The position numbers and the translations under genes are program-made. Below the pieces are notes generated by a model that did not search any database, was not told the DNA's origin, and worked only from the letters and a program-made list of their open reading frames with translations. A stretch of 6,705 nt of DNA from Pseudomonadota bacterium (GTDB lineage Bacteria; Pseudomonadota; Alphaproteobacteria; UBA9655), in the NCBI GenBank assembly GCA_021809225.1, contig JAKBAL010000127.1, positions 1 to 6,705 on the forward strand, read 5' to 3'. Positions 1 to 5,445 of the stretch are shown here, piece by piece; position 1 is the stretch's first letter; each line of letters begins with the position of its first letter.

Positions 1-429
1 CTCCCAAGGAATCTTTTCAATAGCGGCTTGATCCATCAATTTGACAAGGCTTTTGGCAAGTTTGAGTGCTAAAGCCGGAGAAGACAAAACCCCTGTTTTT
101 TTTGCATAGCCTTCAATAAGGTTTGTTAGAAGAGCGAGGCGTTTAAAGGGAGGAATAACAGGCTTTACCTCAAGTCCATCTTGGAAAGACTCTAAAAGTT
201 CAAGGCTTTCCTCAAGATCACCTAAGGGAGACAGCTTTGGCAAAAGGGTACATTGTCCTTCTCCCTGACGCATAAAGGCATTCTTCAATTCAAGACAGGC
301 CCGCCGCGTGGGCAGAAAAACTTCCATTTGACAAAGCAAAAAGGGATCTGCTTTTCCAACTTGCAAAAGCCCCTTCGCGAGACTTTCTAAGAAGGGATAT
401 CCTGAGGGAATGTTATAAACACCAGCCAT
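1..429 (-). CDS. addB: Double-strand break repair protein AddB, N-terminal part (runs off left edge)
   Basis: AddB is the partner of the AddA helicase-nuclease. The AddAB complex resects double-strand DNA ends for RecA-dependent repair, the role RecBCD has in E. coli. Reading the minus strand from an ATG at 429 gives 143 uninterrupted codons to base 1, still in frame, so this is only the N-terminus of a protein that is usually about 1000 residues. The alphaproteobacterial AddB signature is visible: VYNIPSGYPFLESLAKGLL (about residues 4-22), FLPTRRAC (38-45) and the LLPKLSPLGDLE stretch (62-73). The start is supported by an AGGATGAG-like ribosome site just upstream and by the family-typical beginning after the Met. 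In many alphaproteobacteria addA follows addB directly, so addA would be expected beyond the left edge; that cannot be seen here. The family call rests on recognised N-terminal similarity, and the nuclease domain is outside the window. Confidence 0.85.
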   Translation of the reverse strand, partial: MAGVYNIPSGYPFLESLAKGLLQVGKADPFLLCQMEVFLPTRRACLELKNAFMRQGEGQCTLLPKLSPLGDLEESLELLESFQDGLEVKPVIPPFKRLALLTNLIEGYAKKTGVLSSPALALKLAKSLVKLMDQAAIEKIPWE

Positions 430-455
430 TGCTCATCCTAATCATGCTAAAGGGA

Positions 456-461
456 ACTATA
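456..461 (-). promoter_or_regulatory. Possible -10 box for addB
   Basis: On the minus strand the hexamer TATAGT (five of six matches to TATAAT) lies about 27 bases upstream of the addB ATG. No convincing -35 box is found at 16-18 bp spacing, so this is a weak candidate only. Confidence 0.25.
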
Positions 462-737
462 GCGAGGATTCATCGGTTAAGCAGTAGGATTCTTTTAAGA
501 CCTTAAGATATTTTCATAAGTTACTTCACAGTAAAAAGAAAAAATTGGGCTTAACCATACTCAATTGATTATAAAATAATCTATCGATGTTTTACAAATT
601 TTGTCCTTGCCAAGTTACAGTATATTAGTGTTTCATACCCTTTGAAAAGAATGGGGGAGATACATAATTTTTTGCTTCCTCTTGTTAGATACATAGTTTT
701 ATGTTTCTTTTTAAACCATTTTTCCTTCAAAAAAGCA

Positions 738-743
738 TATGAT
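738..743 (+). promoter_or_regulatory. Possible -10 box for the acyltransferase gene
   Basis: TATGAT (five of six matches to TATAAT) lies 32 bases before the acyltransferase ATG. The expected -35 position holds no good TTGACA match, so if this is a promoter it is weak or needs an activator. Confidence 0.3.
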
Positions 744-775
744 AGTTAGTTTAACAGCTTAAAAGTAGGTAGTTC

Positions 776-1894
776 ATGAGAGAAGTTCTTCCATTAACAA
801 GCATAAGAGGGTTAGCTGCTCTTTGGGTAGTTCTTATGCATATTTATGCACCTCTTGTGGACAATACTTTTATATATTACTTTTTCAGAAACGGAGGACA
901 AGGTGTGACCTTCTTTTTTGTATTAAGCGGATTTATTCTTTCGTATGTCTATTGTGATAAATTTCAAAAAATTAACTGGGATAAATATTGTAATTTTATC
1001 CATAATAGAATAGCAAGGGTTTATCCACTGCACTTTACTACATTACTCATTTGTCTTCTGCTTTACAAAGGAATTTCAAGCGATGAAATCTTCCAAAATC
1101 TACTATTAATTCAAGGGTGGGGAGTCTTTGGGCTTAATAAATTTAGTTGTAACACTGGTGCTTGGTCAATAAGTGTAGAGTTTTTTTTATATCTCTTCTT
1201 CCCTTTTTTTATTTATTTTATAAATAAAACAAACAAAATCACACGTTTTATTTTTCTTTTTTCTGCTTGCTTGCTATTTAATAATTTTACTTTTGAGCCA
1301 CTTTTCCCTAACTTACCTTTTTTGGTTTGGGGAAATGAGGCAGATACACTATATGCCGGTAAAAAAATTTATTTTTATGGTATATATTTTTTCTTAGGGG
1401 CTCTGACTCACTTATGCTTTAAAGATATTCCAGAAGGAAAGATTTGGGACCTCGGTTGTATTATTGCATTTATTATGATAATATTATTGTTTTCTTTTAA
1501 AATATTCACTTTAGAATCTTGGTATTTTAGAGCCTCTTTCGTTCCGTACTTGATTTTAGTTATTTCTTTATGTAAAACAACCGGTTTTTTTAAAAATCTT
1601 TTTAGTCGAAAATCTTTTGTTTTTTTAGGCGAAATTTCTTTTTCAATCTATCTTACGCATGGCTTAGTACTAACGGTGATGCTATATTTTGTTCCAATAT
1701 TTTCAGAACTGCCAATCTTTGGCCCATATATTTATGAAACAATAAAATTTTTAAGTATTCTAGCAATAATTCCTGTTAGTGCATTTTTTTACTATTATAT
1801 CGAGAAACCAGCAAGAAAATTTTTCAGGTCCCATCTCTTAGATAGTGGAAAAAATTCTTTGAACGATCTTTCTTTAAAACCGTTTAAGCAATGA
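776..1894 (+). CDS. Acyltransferase-3 family integral membrane O-acyltransferase
   Basis: This is a 372-residue polytopic inner-membrane protein of the acyltransferase-3 family, which moves acyl (often acetyl) groups onto sugars of O-antigen, capsule, exopolysaccharide, peptidoglycan or other cell-surface molecules. Family hallmarks are present in order: RGLAALWVVLMH at 11-22, with the Arg and the probable catalytic His22; FFFVLSGF at 46-53; the RIARVYPLH motif at 78-86; WSISVEFF at 130-137; GEISFSIYLTHG at 285-296; and a terminal YIEKPARKFF at 341-350 that ends the last membrane segment. The length is normal for a single-domain member with no SGNH domain. A modest TAGGTAG stretch precedes the ATG. 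The gene stands alone, with addB divergent on one side and convergent genes on the other, and no glycosyltransferases nearby, so the acceptor cannot be inferred. Its DNA is strikingly AT-rich (10 G/C in bases 1201-1260), unlike neighbouring genes, which fits acquisition by transfer. Family confidence is high; substrate is unknown. Confidence 0.9.
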   Translation: MREVLPLTSIRGLAALWVVLMHIYAPLVDNTFIYYFFRNGGQGVTFFFVLSGFILSYVYCDKFQKINWDKYCNFIHNRIARVYPLHFTTLLICLLLYKGISSDEIFQNLLLIQGWGVFGLNKFSCNTGAWSISVEFFLYLFFPFFIYFINKTNKITRFIFLFSACLLFNNFTFEPLFPNLPFLVWGNEADTLYAGKKIYFYGIYFFLGALTHLCFKDIPEGKIWDLGCIIAFIMIILLFSFKIFTLESWYFRASFVPYLILVISLCKTTGFFKNLFSRKSFVFLGEISFSIYLTHGLVLTVMLYFVPIFSELPIFGPYIYETIKFLSILAIIPVSAFFYYYIEKPARKFFRSHLLDSGKNSLNDLSLKPFKQ

Positions 1895-2071
1895 GAAAAA
1901 AATTAATATTACTCATCGTAAATGAAAATTGGGTGGAAGACTTTGAATAAAAGTTAAAAATGTGTTAATAATGTACAGAAGAGAGTAATAATTTTAGCTT
2001 AACTCTCCAAATTCATGAGACATAAGGTTTTTTGACATGGCTGAGTAATTTTTCTACACTACAATAAAAGA
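1895..2071. other. Convergent intergenic region without a clear terminator
   Basis: These 177 bases separate two convergent genes, where a bidirectional terminator would be expected. I saw no GC-rich hairpin followed by a T run on either strand. The only structures are weak inverted repeats (ATGAG/CTCAT near 1892-1917 and GAGAGT/ACTCTC at 1981-2006). The right part holds a plus-strand promoter-like sequence that is listed separately. Confidence 0.5.
2032..2060 (+). promoter_or_regulatory. Promoter-like TTGACA-17 bp-TACACT, pointing antisense into the FadL-like gene
   Basis: A perfect TTGACA (2032-2037) is followed, after exactly 17 bp, by TACACT (2055-2060; four of six matches including the key first T, second A and last T). 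An alternative hexamer TACAAT lies at 2060-2065, but its 22-bp spacing is too long. Transcription would begin near 2067, just before the stop codon of the minus-strand outer-membrane gene, and run antisense to it. No plus-strand gene follows for 4 kb. Confidence 0.4.
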
Positions 2072-3304
2072 TCAATAAAGGTAATTAACCCCAATCATAA
2101 CTACAATAGCTTCTGAGCTAAGTGTCGTGTTCTTGGCCATTCCATTTAAGACACCCTTGCCATTATCTGTGATCTTATTCTTAAGGCCATAGATAGCATT
2201 TATGTTAAGTGACAAAGGTTGAGAAACTTTATAACTTACACCAGTGGCAATGCTATTTTTAATGAGAGCAAGGGCAGGTGAAAAGGAACTAAACACAACA
2301 TTATCCTGTGGTATCGGTATTTTGTTGTAAGAATACCCCAGGCGTAGGATCCAGTCCTCATTAATGGAATGATTAATCCCTGTCATAATAGCAAACGTAT
2401 TTTTCCATCCTAAGCCTCCGTTAGCGGGAGAGTTTCCAGTGCCTCGGCTTTGTTTCCAAAAATAGCCTTCCACATCTGCAACCAAATCAGTGCAAGGCGT
2501 TAAATGCCAGGAGGTCCCCAGGCCAGCCCGCATAGGAACCACAAACCTCTGGGTCACTAAGTCCTTATATTTTTGATATTTTTGGAAATAAATAGGGGTT
2601 GTATAGGTGGCTCCCACGGATAAAAATGAGGTAAGATCCCACAAACCTCCAATACGACCTCCCACGCCATATACAGCATCTGATTTGTTCCTTCCTCGGC
2701 TAGCCTCTCCATTAGGTAAATTCAAGTTTGTTTTTAAGACAGAGCCACCAACTATCAAACTAAGACCATAGGACTGCTTTGGTACAGGCCTCCATGACAT
2801 AGAAATCGGCACCAACACAATTATAGACTCATAATTTGAGCCCCCTTTAATTGCAGGTGAAATCGGAGAAGAGTTATATCTCGTAGAGCCACCACCCCCA
2901 GAAAGCGAAATACCAAGGGAAAAATCAGACTGCATATGATAAGTCGCTCCCACTAAAGCGATAGGAGTAAATTTATCTCTATTTCTTAGGGCCTCGCCTT
3001 GAGGTGGAAGTGGAGTCCCTTCAGTAAGGTGAGCATGAGAAGCATCAACCTTTTGATTGATATAACCAACACCTGGAAAAACCGAAACCTCATTTTGTAA
3101 TCTTACCACCAAAGCGGGATTAATATTATTGCCAGTGGCCTCTAAAGGTTCAGCAATACCAGCTCCTGCAAGCCCAGTGTTATTTCCTCCCGCAGTCAAA
3201 GGCAAAGCCCCATTTGCATAAGCTTCATAGCTATTGAAAACACTACAGATTAGAAACCATGAAAAAACGTGAAGCTTGCTGTGAGAAAAAATTGAGTCCT
3301 TCAT
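2072..3304 (-). CDS. FadL/OmpP1/TodX-like outer-membrane transport protein
   Basis: This 410-residue protein looks like an outer-membrane beta-barrel of the FadL/OmpP1 family, whose members let hydrophobic compounds such as long-chain fatty acids cross the outer membrane. An N-terminal signal peptide with a hydrophobic core around residues 12-24 and an AYA cleavage site leaves a mature protein starting NGALPLTAGG near residue 31. The mature N-terminus, with LAGAGIAEPLEATGNNINPA at about 45-64, fits the family's Gly/Ala-rich hatch region ending in an N-x-NPA motif. The rest is alternating-residue strands with many aromatic girdle residues, ending in Leu-Tyr, typical of barrel proteins recognised by BamA. 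The length is typical for the family. It is the last of six minus-strand genes, 54 bp after a small lipoprotein gene. Its ribosome site is weak (an AGAG about 8 bases before the ATG), so it may depend on transcription and translation from upstream. The substrate cannot be read from sequence; another barrel of similar build is the main alternative. Confidence 0.8.
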   Translation of the reverse strand: MKDSIFSHSKLHVFSWFLICSVFNSYEAYANGALPLTAGGNNTGLAGAGIAEPLEATGNNINPALVVRLQNEVSVFPGVGYINQKVDASHAHLTEGTPLPPQGEALRNRDKFTPIALVGATYHMQSDFSLGISLSGGGGSTRYNSSPISPAIKGGSNYESIIVLVPISMSWRPVPKQSYGLSLIVGGSVLKTNLNLPNGEASRGRNKSDAVYGVGGRIGGLWDLTSFLSVGATYTTPIYFQKYQKYKDLVTQRFVVPMRAGLGTSWHLTPCTDLVADVEGYFWKQSRGTGNSPANGGLGWKNTFAIMTGINHSINEDWILRLGYSYNKIPIPQDNVVFSSFSPALALIKNSIATGVSYKVSQPLSLNINAIYGLKNKITDNGKGVLNGMAKNTTLSSEAIVVMIGVNYLY

Positions 3305-3358
3305 TTTATATACTCTTTTTATAAATTTTCAGAAGAATCAAAATTATTCCCTAGCTCT

Positions 3359-3586
3359 CTAATATCTATCTTTGGGTGAATATTTCCTTTGTTGAGAGGG
3401 GAAAACATCAATTTCTTGTTCTTTAGCCTTTAGCTTTTCATAATTTTCCCAATTTCCAGCCGTTCGCGCCATTATTTTTTCTTGTTGAAATTCTTGCTGA
3501 GGGCTCAGTTGACCCTGACCTTGATTAGAGTTTTGACAAGCCGGCAAAAATGCAGAGAGAGAAACAAGAATTAAAGTTTTTTTCAT
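3359..3586 (-). CDS. Small predicted lipoprotein, unknown function
   Basis: This is a 75-residue protein I do not recognise as a named family. The N-terminus is a lipoprotein signal: two lysines, a hydrophobic stretch TLILVSLSAF, then the lipobox L-P-A-C with the lipidated cysteine at residue 17. The mature part is only about 59 residues. It begins with a Gln/Asn/Gly-rich linker (CQNSNQGQGQ) and continues as a polar, highly charged segment that could be helical (around residues 30-62), with no further cysteine and no membrane segment. The residue after the cysteine is Gln, not Asp, so by the E. coli +2 rule it would go to the outer membrane; that rule may not hold in this lineage. The ATG is well supported by a perfect AAGGAG six bases upstream. 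It lies 30 bp after the superoxide dismutase gene and 54 bp before the FadL-like gene, suggesting co-transcription with other exported proteins. Confidence 0.8.
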   Translation of the reverse strand: MKKTLILVSLSAFLPACQNSNQGQGQLSPQQEFQQEKIMARTAGNWENYEKLKAKEQEIDVFPSQQRKYSPKDRY

Positions 3587-3590
3587 TATT

Positions 3591-3598
3591 AGCTCCTT
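3591..3598 (-). promoter_or_regulatory. Strong ribosome-binding site of the small lipoprotein gene
   Basis: On the minus strand a full AAGGAG lies six bases before the ATG at 3586. It is the best ribosome site in the minus-strand cluster and fixes this short gene's start, supporting that it is real. Confidence 0.7.
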
Positions 3599-3616
3599 AA
3601 AAACACATTTTAATTT

Positions 3617-4318
3617 TTAAATTTCATTCGGAGATTCTAGATTCTTATGTGCGAAATCCCAGTTCACTAAATGATCTAAAAAGATCTCAACATAATCCTT
3701 GCGACGATTTTGATAATCAAGATAATAAGCATGTTCCCAAATATCACAGGTCAACAAAGCTTTTTGTCCATGAATCAGGGGCAAATCAGCATCACTCATG
3801 GAGATAATTTCAAGACCTCCCTTTTGATTCAAAACAAGCCATACCCACCCACTGCCGAATAACTTTGTTCCTTCAGCAATGAATTTCTTTTTAAAATCCT
3901 GATAACTGCCGAATTGCTTTGTTATCAATTCCAAAAGTAATCCCTTAGGAGACCCTCCTCCCTGTGGTTTCATCGATAACCAATAAAAAGTATGATTCCA
4001 GTCTTGAGCCGCATTATTAAAAACAACTTTTAAATCCGGAGTTTTAGCACTCAATTTAATAAGCTCTTCTAAGGTGACAGGAGGCAGCTTTTTTTCCTTT
4101 ACAAGCGTATTTAAAGTATCCACATAGCCTTTATGATGTTTACCATAATGAAAACTGAGCGTTTTTTCAGAAATATATGGCTCAAGTGCATTTTTTTGAT
4201 AAGGAAGAGGAGGAAGCGTAAAAGGAACCACGCCTGGGGATTCATTCGCTAGACTTAGCATATTGAAACACAATAGATAGGTAAAAAAGAAAGCGGCGAT
4301 TCTCTTAAATATTTGCAT
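3617..4318 (-). CDS. sodB: Exported iron superoxide dismutase
   Basis: This enzyme converts superoxide to oxygen and hydrogen peroxide. Numbered from an ATG at 4324, all four metal ligands of the Fe/Mn family are present: His59 (FHYGKHH), His111 (WNHTFYW), and Asp194 and His198 (DIWEHAYY). The second-sphere Gln in NNAAQ (106) is the arrangement of iron enzymes; manganese enzymes usually have Gly there. FGSGW (156-160) and the C-terminal NWDFAHKNLE complete the fold. Unlike cytosolic SodB, it has an N-terminal extension with a hydrophobic stretch (about 9-23) and a likely signal-peptidase site SLA|NE after residue 26, so it probably acts in the periplasm. I prefer the second in-frame ATG, at 4318: the AGGG ribosome site lies eight bases before it but only two before the 4324 ATG. 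It follows the Trm112-like gene by about 60 bp and precedes a lipoprotein gene by 30 bp. A hairpin pairs with its ribosome site, suggesting translational control. A membrane-anchored form with an uncleaved signal is possible. Confidence 0.93.
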   Translation of the reverse strand: MQIFKRIAAFFFTYLLCFNMLSLANESPGVVPFTLPPLPYQKNALEPYISEKTLSFHYGKHHKGYVDTLNTLVKEKKLPPVTLEELIKLSAKTPDLKVVFNNAAQDWNHTFYWLSMKPQGGGSPKGLLLELITKQFGSYQDFKKKFIAEGTKLFGSGWVWLVLNQKGGLEIISMSDADLPLIHGQKALLTCDIWEHAYYLDYQNRRKDYVEIFLDHLVNWDFAHKNLESPNEI

Positions 4319-4323
4319 AAGCA

Positions 4324-4369
4324 TTTCCCTTAATTCTGGTATTTTTCCTCATACCATTTTTAAGGGAAA
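4324..4369 (-). promoter_or_regulatory. Two-part hairpin covering the superoxide dismutase ribosome-binding site
   Basis: TTTCCCTTAA (4324-4333) and TTAAGGGAAA (4360-4369) form a perfect 10-bp inverted repeat. Inside, after a 3x3 internal loop, TGGTAT (4337-4342) pairs with ATACCA (4351-4356) around an 8-base loop. In the minus-strand transcript, the 3' arm contains the AGGG ribosome site of the superoxide dismutase gene and touches its first possible ATG. Neither side is followed by a T run, so it is not a typical intrinsic terminator. It could sequester the ribosome site, or at the DNA level act as a palindromic operator. Confidence 0.65.
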
Positions 4370-4379
4370 AAGAATAGCC

Positions 4380-4574
4380 CTACTCTCCCTCTTCTAACAC
4401 TCTTGCTTCATCCGTCAGCATAATAGGAACACCATCACGAATGGGATAAGCTAGCTTTGCCCGTGGACTAATTAACTCTTTTTTGATGGGATCATATTTC
4501 AAAGGCCCTTTAGTAAGCGGACAAACCAGCATATCAAAGAGTTTTGAACGTAAAGAAGGTTGCTTTTTCATCAT
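4380..4574 (-). CDS. Trm112/UPF0434 family small protein (YcaR-like)
   Basis: This is a 64-residue Trm112-family protein. Eukaryotic and archaeal Trm112 activates several methyltransferases; the bacterial small proteins (UPF0434, YcaR in E. coli) share the fold, but their role is less clear. The match is the core [17 protein letters not shown] (about 12-28), then [20 protein letters not shown] (33-52) and the closing LTDEAR (53-58), which follow the bacterial consensus closely. Only one cysteine is present, so a full zinc site like that of eukaryotic Trm112 is not expected. Two adjacent ATG codons (4574 and 4571) follow a GAGG site with 4 and 7 bases of spacing; the second has the better spacing. 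It lies downstream of a LON-domain gene, a pairing I recall from other alphaproteobacteria, but here the two are separated by a long palindromic region. The superoxide dismutase gene follows after a hairpin. Confidence 0.9.
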   Translation of the reverse strand: MMKKQPSLRSKLFDMLVCPLTKGPLKYDPIKKELISPRAKLAYPIRDGVPIMLTDEARVLEEGE

Positions 4575-4591
4575 CTTACCTCTTAAGTTTC

Positions 4592-4732
4592 GTGAACAAA
4601 GCTTTGTAAAATCAGCCCAAATGACCTGCCTGTGTCATCTCCACGAAGGCGGGGAGACACCCAGGTGAATTTTATAAGGATCTCAGTCATAAAATTGATA
4701 GCCCTTTTCTTCTGCTCTTAAATTTTGTTCAC
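4592..4732. repeat. 141-bp palindromic element with 9-bp inverted ends, filling the LON-Trm112 gap
   Basis: The ends are perfect inverted repeats, GTGAACAAA (4592-4600) and TTTGTTCAC (4724-4732). Nested inside are a hairpin region at 4624-4666 and a second perfect 8-bp inverted repeat, AATTTTAT (4668-4675) / ATAAAATT (4689-4696), with a 13-base loop. The structure starts 17 bases upstream of the Trm112 ATG and ends 5 bases after the LON-domain stop codon. No coding frame of substance fits in it and no clear target-site duplication flanks it. It could be a small non-autonomous mobile element or an RNA structure that brings the two genes together; either reading is inference. Confidence 0.55.
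4624..4666. repeat. REP-like palindrome (core hairpin of the 141-bp element)
   Basis: TCTCCACG (4638-4645) and CGGGGAGA (4650-4657) form an 8-bp stem with one mismatch and a 4-base AAGG loop. Outside it, GTG/CAC and ACCTG (4624-4628) / CAGGT (4662-4666) extend the palindrome. The GC-rich stem in an AT-rich gap and the CGAAGGCGGGGA-type core resemble dispersed intergenic palindromes known from many proteobacteria. Whether other copies exist in this genome cannot be seen here. Confidence 0.55.
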
Positions 4733-4737
4733 ACAAC

Positions 4738-5358
4738 CTAATGGAGTATTGGTCTGAGCCCTCTTAAATGAGGAGAAGCCATTTCCATAAGAGCAATCAT
4801 CATATCACATCTTTCAGCAAGAGATGATATTTCCAAAAGAGCTTGTTTTTCAACGGGTTTAAAAGGACAAGCCATACTCAGCGAACTGATGATAAGATCA
4901 TCACTTGCATGATCAATTTCTTCCCAATTAGCTGTTATATTTTGATCATCTAAGTAGTCTTTTAAAAGATTCAAAAGTCGAGAACGATCGACAAAAGGAT
5001 CAGATGCAGATTCTTCTAAATCACTTTCATATCCTTGATAATTAACTTTGGCTATTTTTACAGGTCCCTCTTCTAGAATTTCTTCTATTTCAAACCGGCA
5101 AAGACCTCCAAGGGTAATAAAAATTTGGGCGCCATCTTGAAAGTTAATAATTTTTCCCGCACAGCCTTTTTGGAAATGACCTCCTTCTGGATTGCCTTGG
5201 ATAACCCCCACAAGTCTATGTCTTTGTTGAAAGGCATATTCAACCAAGTTCACTTCACTTTTTGCCTGGAGCAAAAGCGGAAGCTGGGCACGAGGCAATA
5301 AAATTGTGCTATTGGCTGCATAGAGAGGAAGACTCAAAGGAAGATCTGAAAATTTCAT
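4738..5358 (-). CDS. LON substrate-binding (N-terminal) domain protein, stand-alone
   Basis: This is a single LON N-terminal domain of about 206 residues without the AAA ATPase or protease parts of Lon. In Lon that domain recognises substrates; the role of the stand-alone bacterial version is not established. Family features are the start SDLPLSLPLY, ILLPRAQLPLLL (about 23-34 from the upstream GTG), RLVGVIQ (52-58), the KGCAGKI segment (68-74), FITLGGLCRFEI (84-95), and a helical second half containing QALLEISSLAERCDMMIALM. A GTG at 5370 is in frame, but the ATG at 5358 is preferred: it gives a family-typical N-terminus and has a GTGAG-like ribosome site about 7 bases before it. A good -10 box lies just upstream, so this gene may begin a transcript continuing into the Trm112-like gene and perhaps the superoxide dismutase gene. 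The stop codon lies 5 bases from the palindromic element. Confidence 0.88.
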   Translation of the reverse strand: MKFSDLPLSLPLYAANSTILLPRAQLPLLLQAKSEVNLVEYAFQQRHRLVGVIQGNPEGGHFQKGCAGKIINFQDGAQIFITLGGLCRFEIEEILEEGPVKIAKVNYQGYESDLEESASDPFVDRSRLLNLLKDYLDDQNITANWEEIDHASDDLIISSLSMACPFKPVEKQALLEISSLAERCDMMIALMEMASPHLRGLRPILH

Positions 5359-5385
5359 AGGAATACTCACTTCTGCTTTCTACTC

Positions 5386-5416
5386 ATTATATAAGAGCTT
5401 GTCATTAACTTGGCAA
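5386..5416 (-). promoter_or_regulatory. Candidate promoter of the LON-domain gene
   Basis: On the minus strand a perfect TATAAT (5391 down to 5386) lies 27 bases upstream of the preferred ATG. TTGCCA (5416 down to 5411) lies 19 bp before it, a spacing slightly longer than ideal; an overlapping TATATA would give 17 bp. This would start a transcript through the LON-domain gene and probably the genes after it. Confidence 0.5.
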
Positions 5417-5445
5417 CTCTCCCCCATTATTTTTTAAGCGGGCTT

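Larger units (their letters stand above)
430..775. other. Divergent AT-rich intergenic region, no gene seen
   Basis: These 346 bases separate the divergently transcribed addB and acyltransferase genes, so both 5' control regions must lie here. No open reading frame of convincing length or codon use and no tRNA-like fold were seen. The region holds a 6-bp inverted repeat GATTAT-AAA-ATAATC (567-581), two direct copies of AGATACATA (658-666 and 687-695), and a TATGAT hexamer near the acyltransferase start. None of these can be tied to a named regulator from sequence alone. Confidence 0.6.

Noticed and set aside
658..695. Two direct copies of AGATACATA before the acyltransferase gene as an iteron or regulator array
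   Set aside because: Only two 9-base copies in AT-rich DNA; no third copy and no regular array.
1981..2006. GAGAGT/ACTCTC inverted repeat as a terminator for the convergent genes
   Set aside because: The stem is only 6 bp with a long loop and no T run follows on either strand.
4483..4668. Plus-strand open frame of 61 codons over the Trm112-like gene
   Set aside because: It overlaps the well-supported Trm112-like gene antisense and runs into the palindromic element; no family similarity.
5436..5445. AAGCGGGCTT palindrome after the LOG-family gene as a terminator
   Set aside because: The stem is only 4 bp with a 2-base loop, and in the direction of the gene it is followed by an A run, not a T run.
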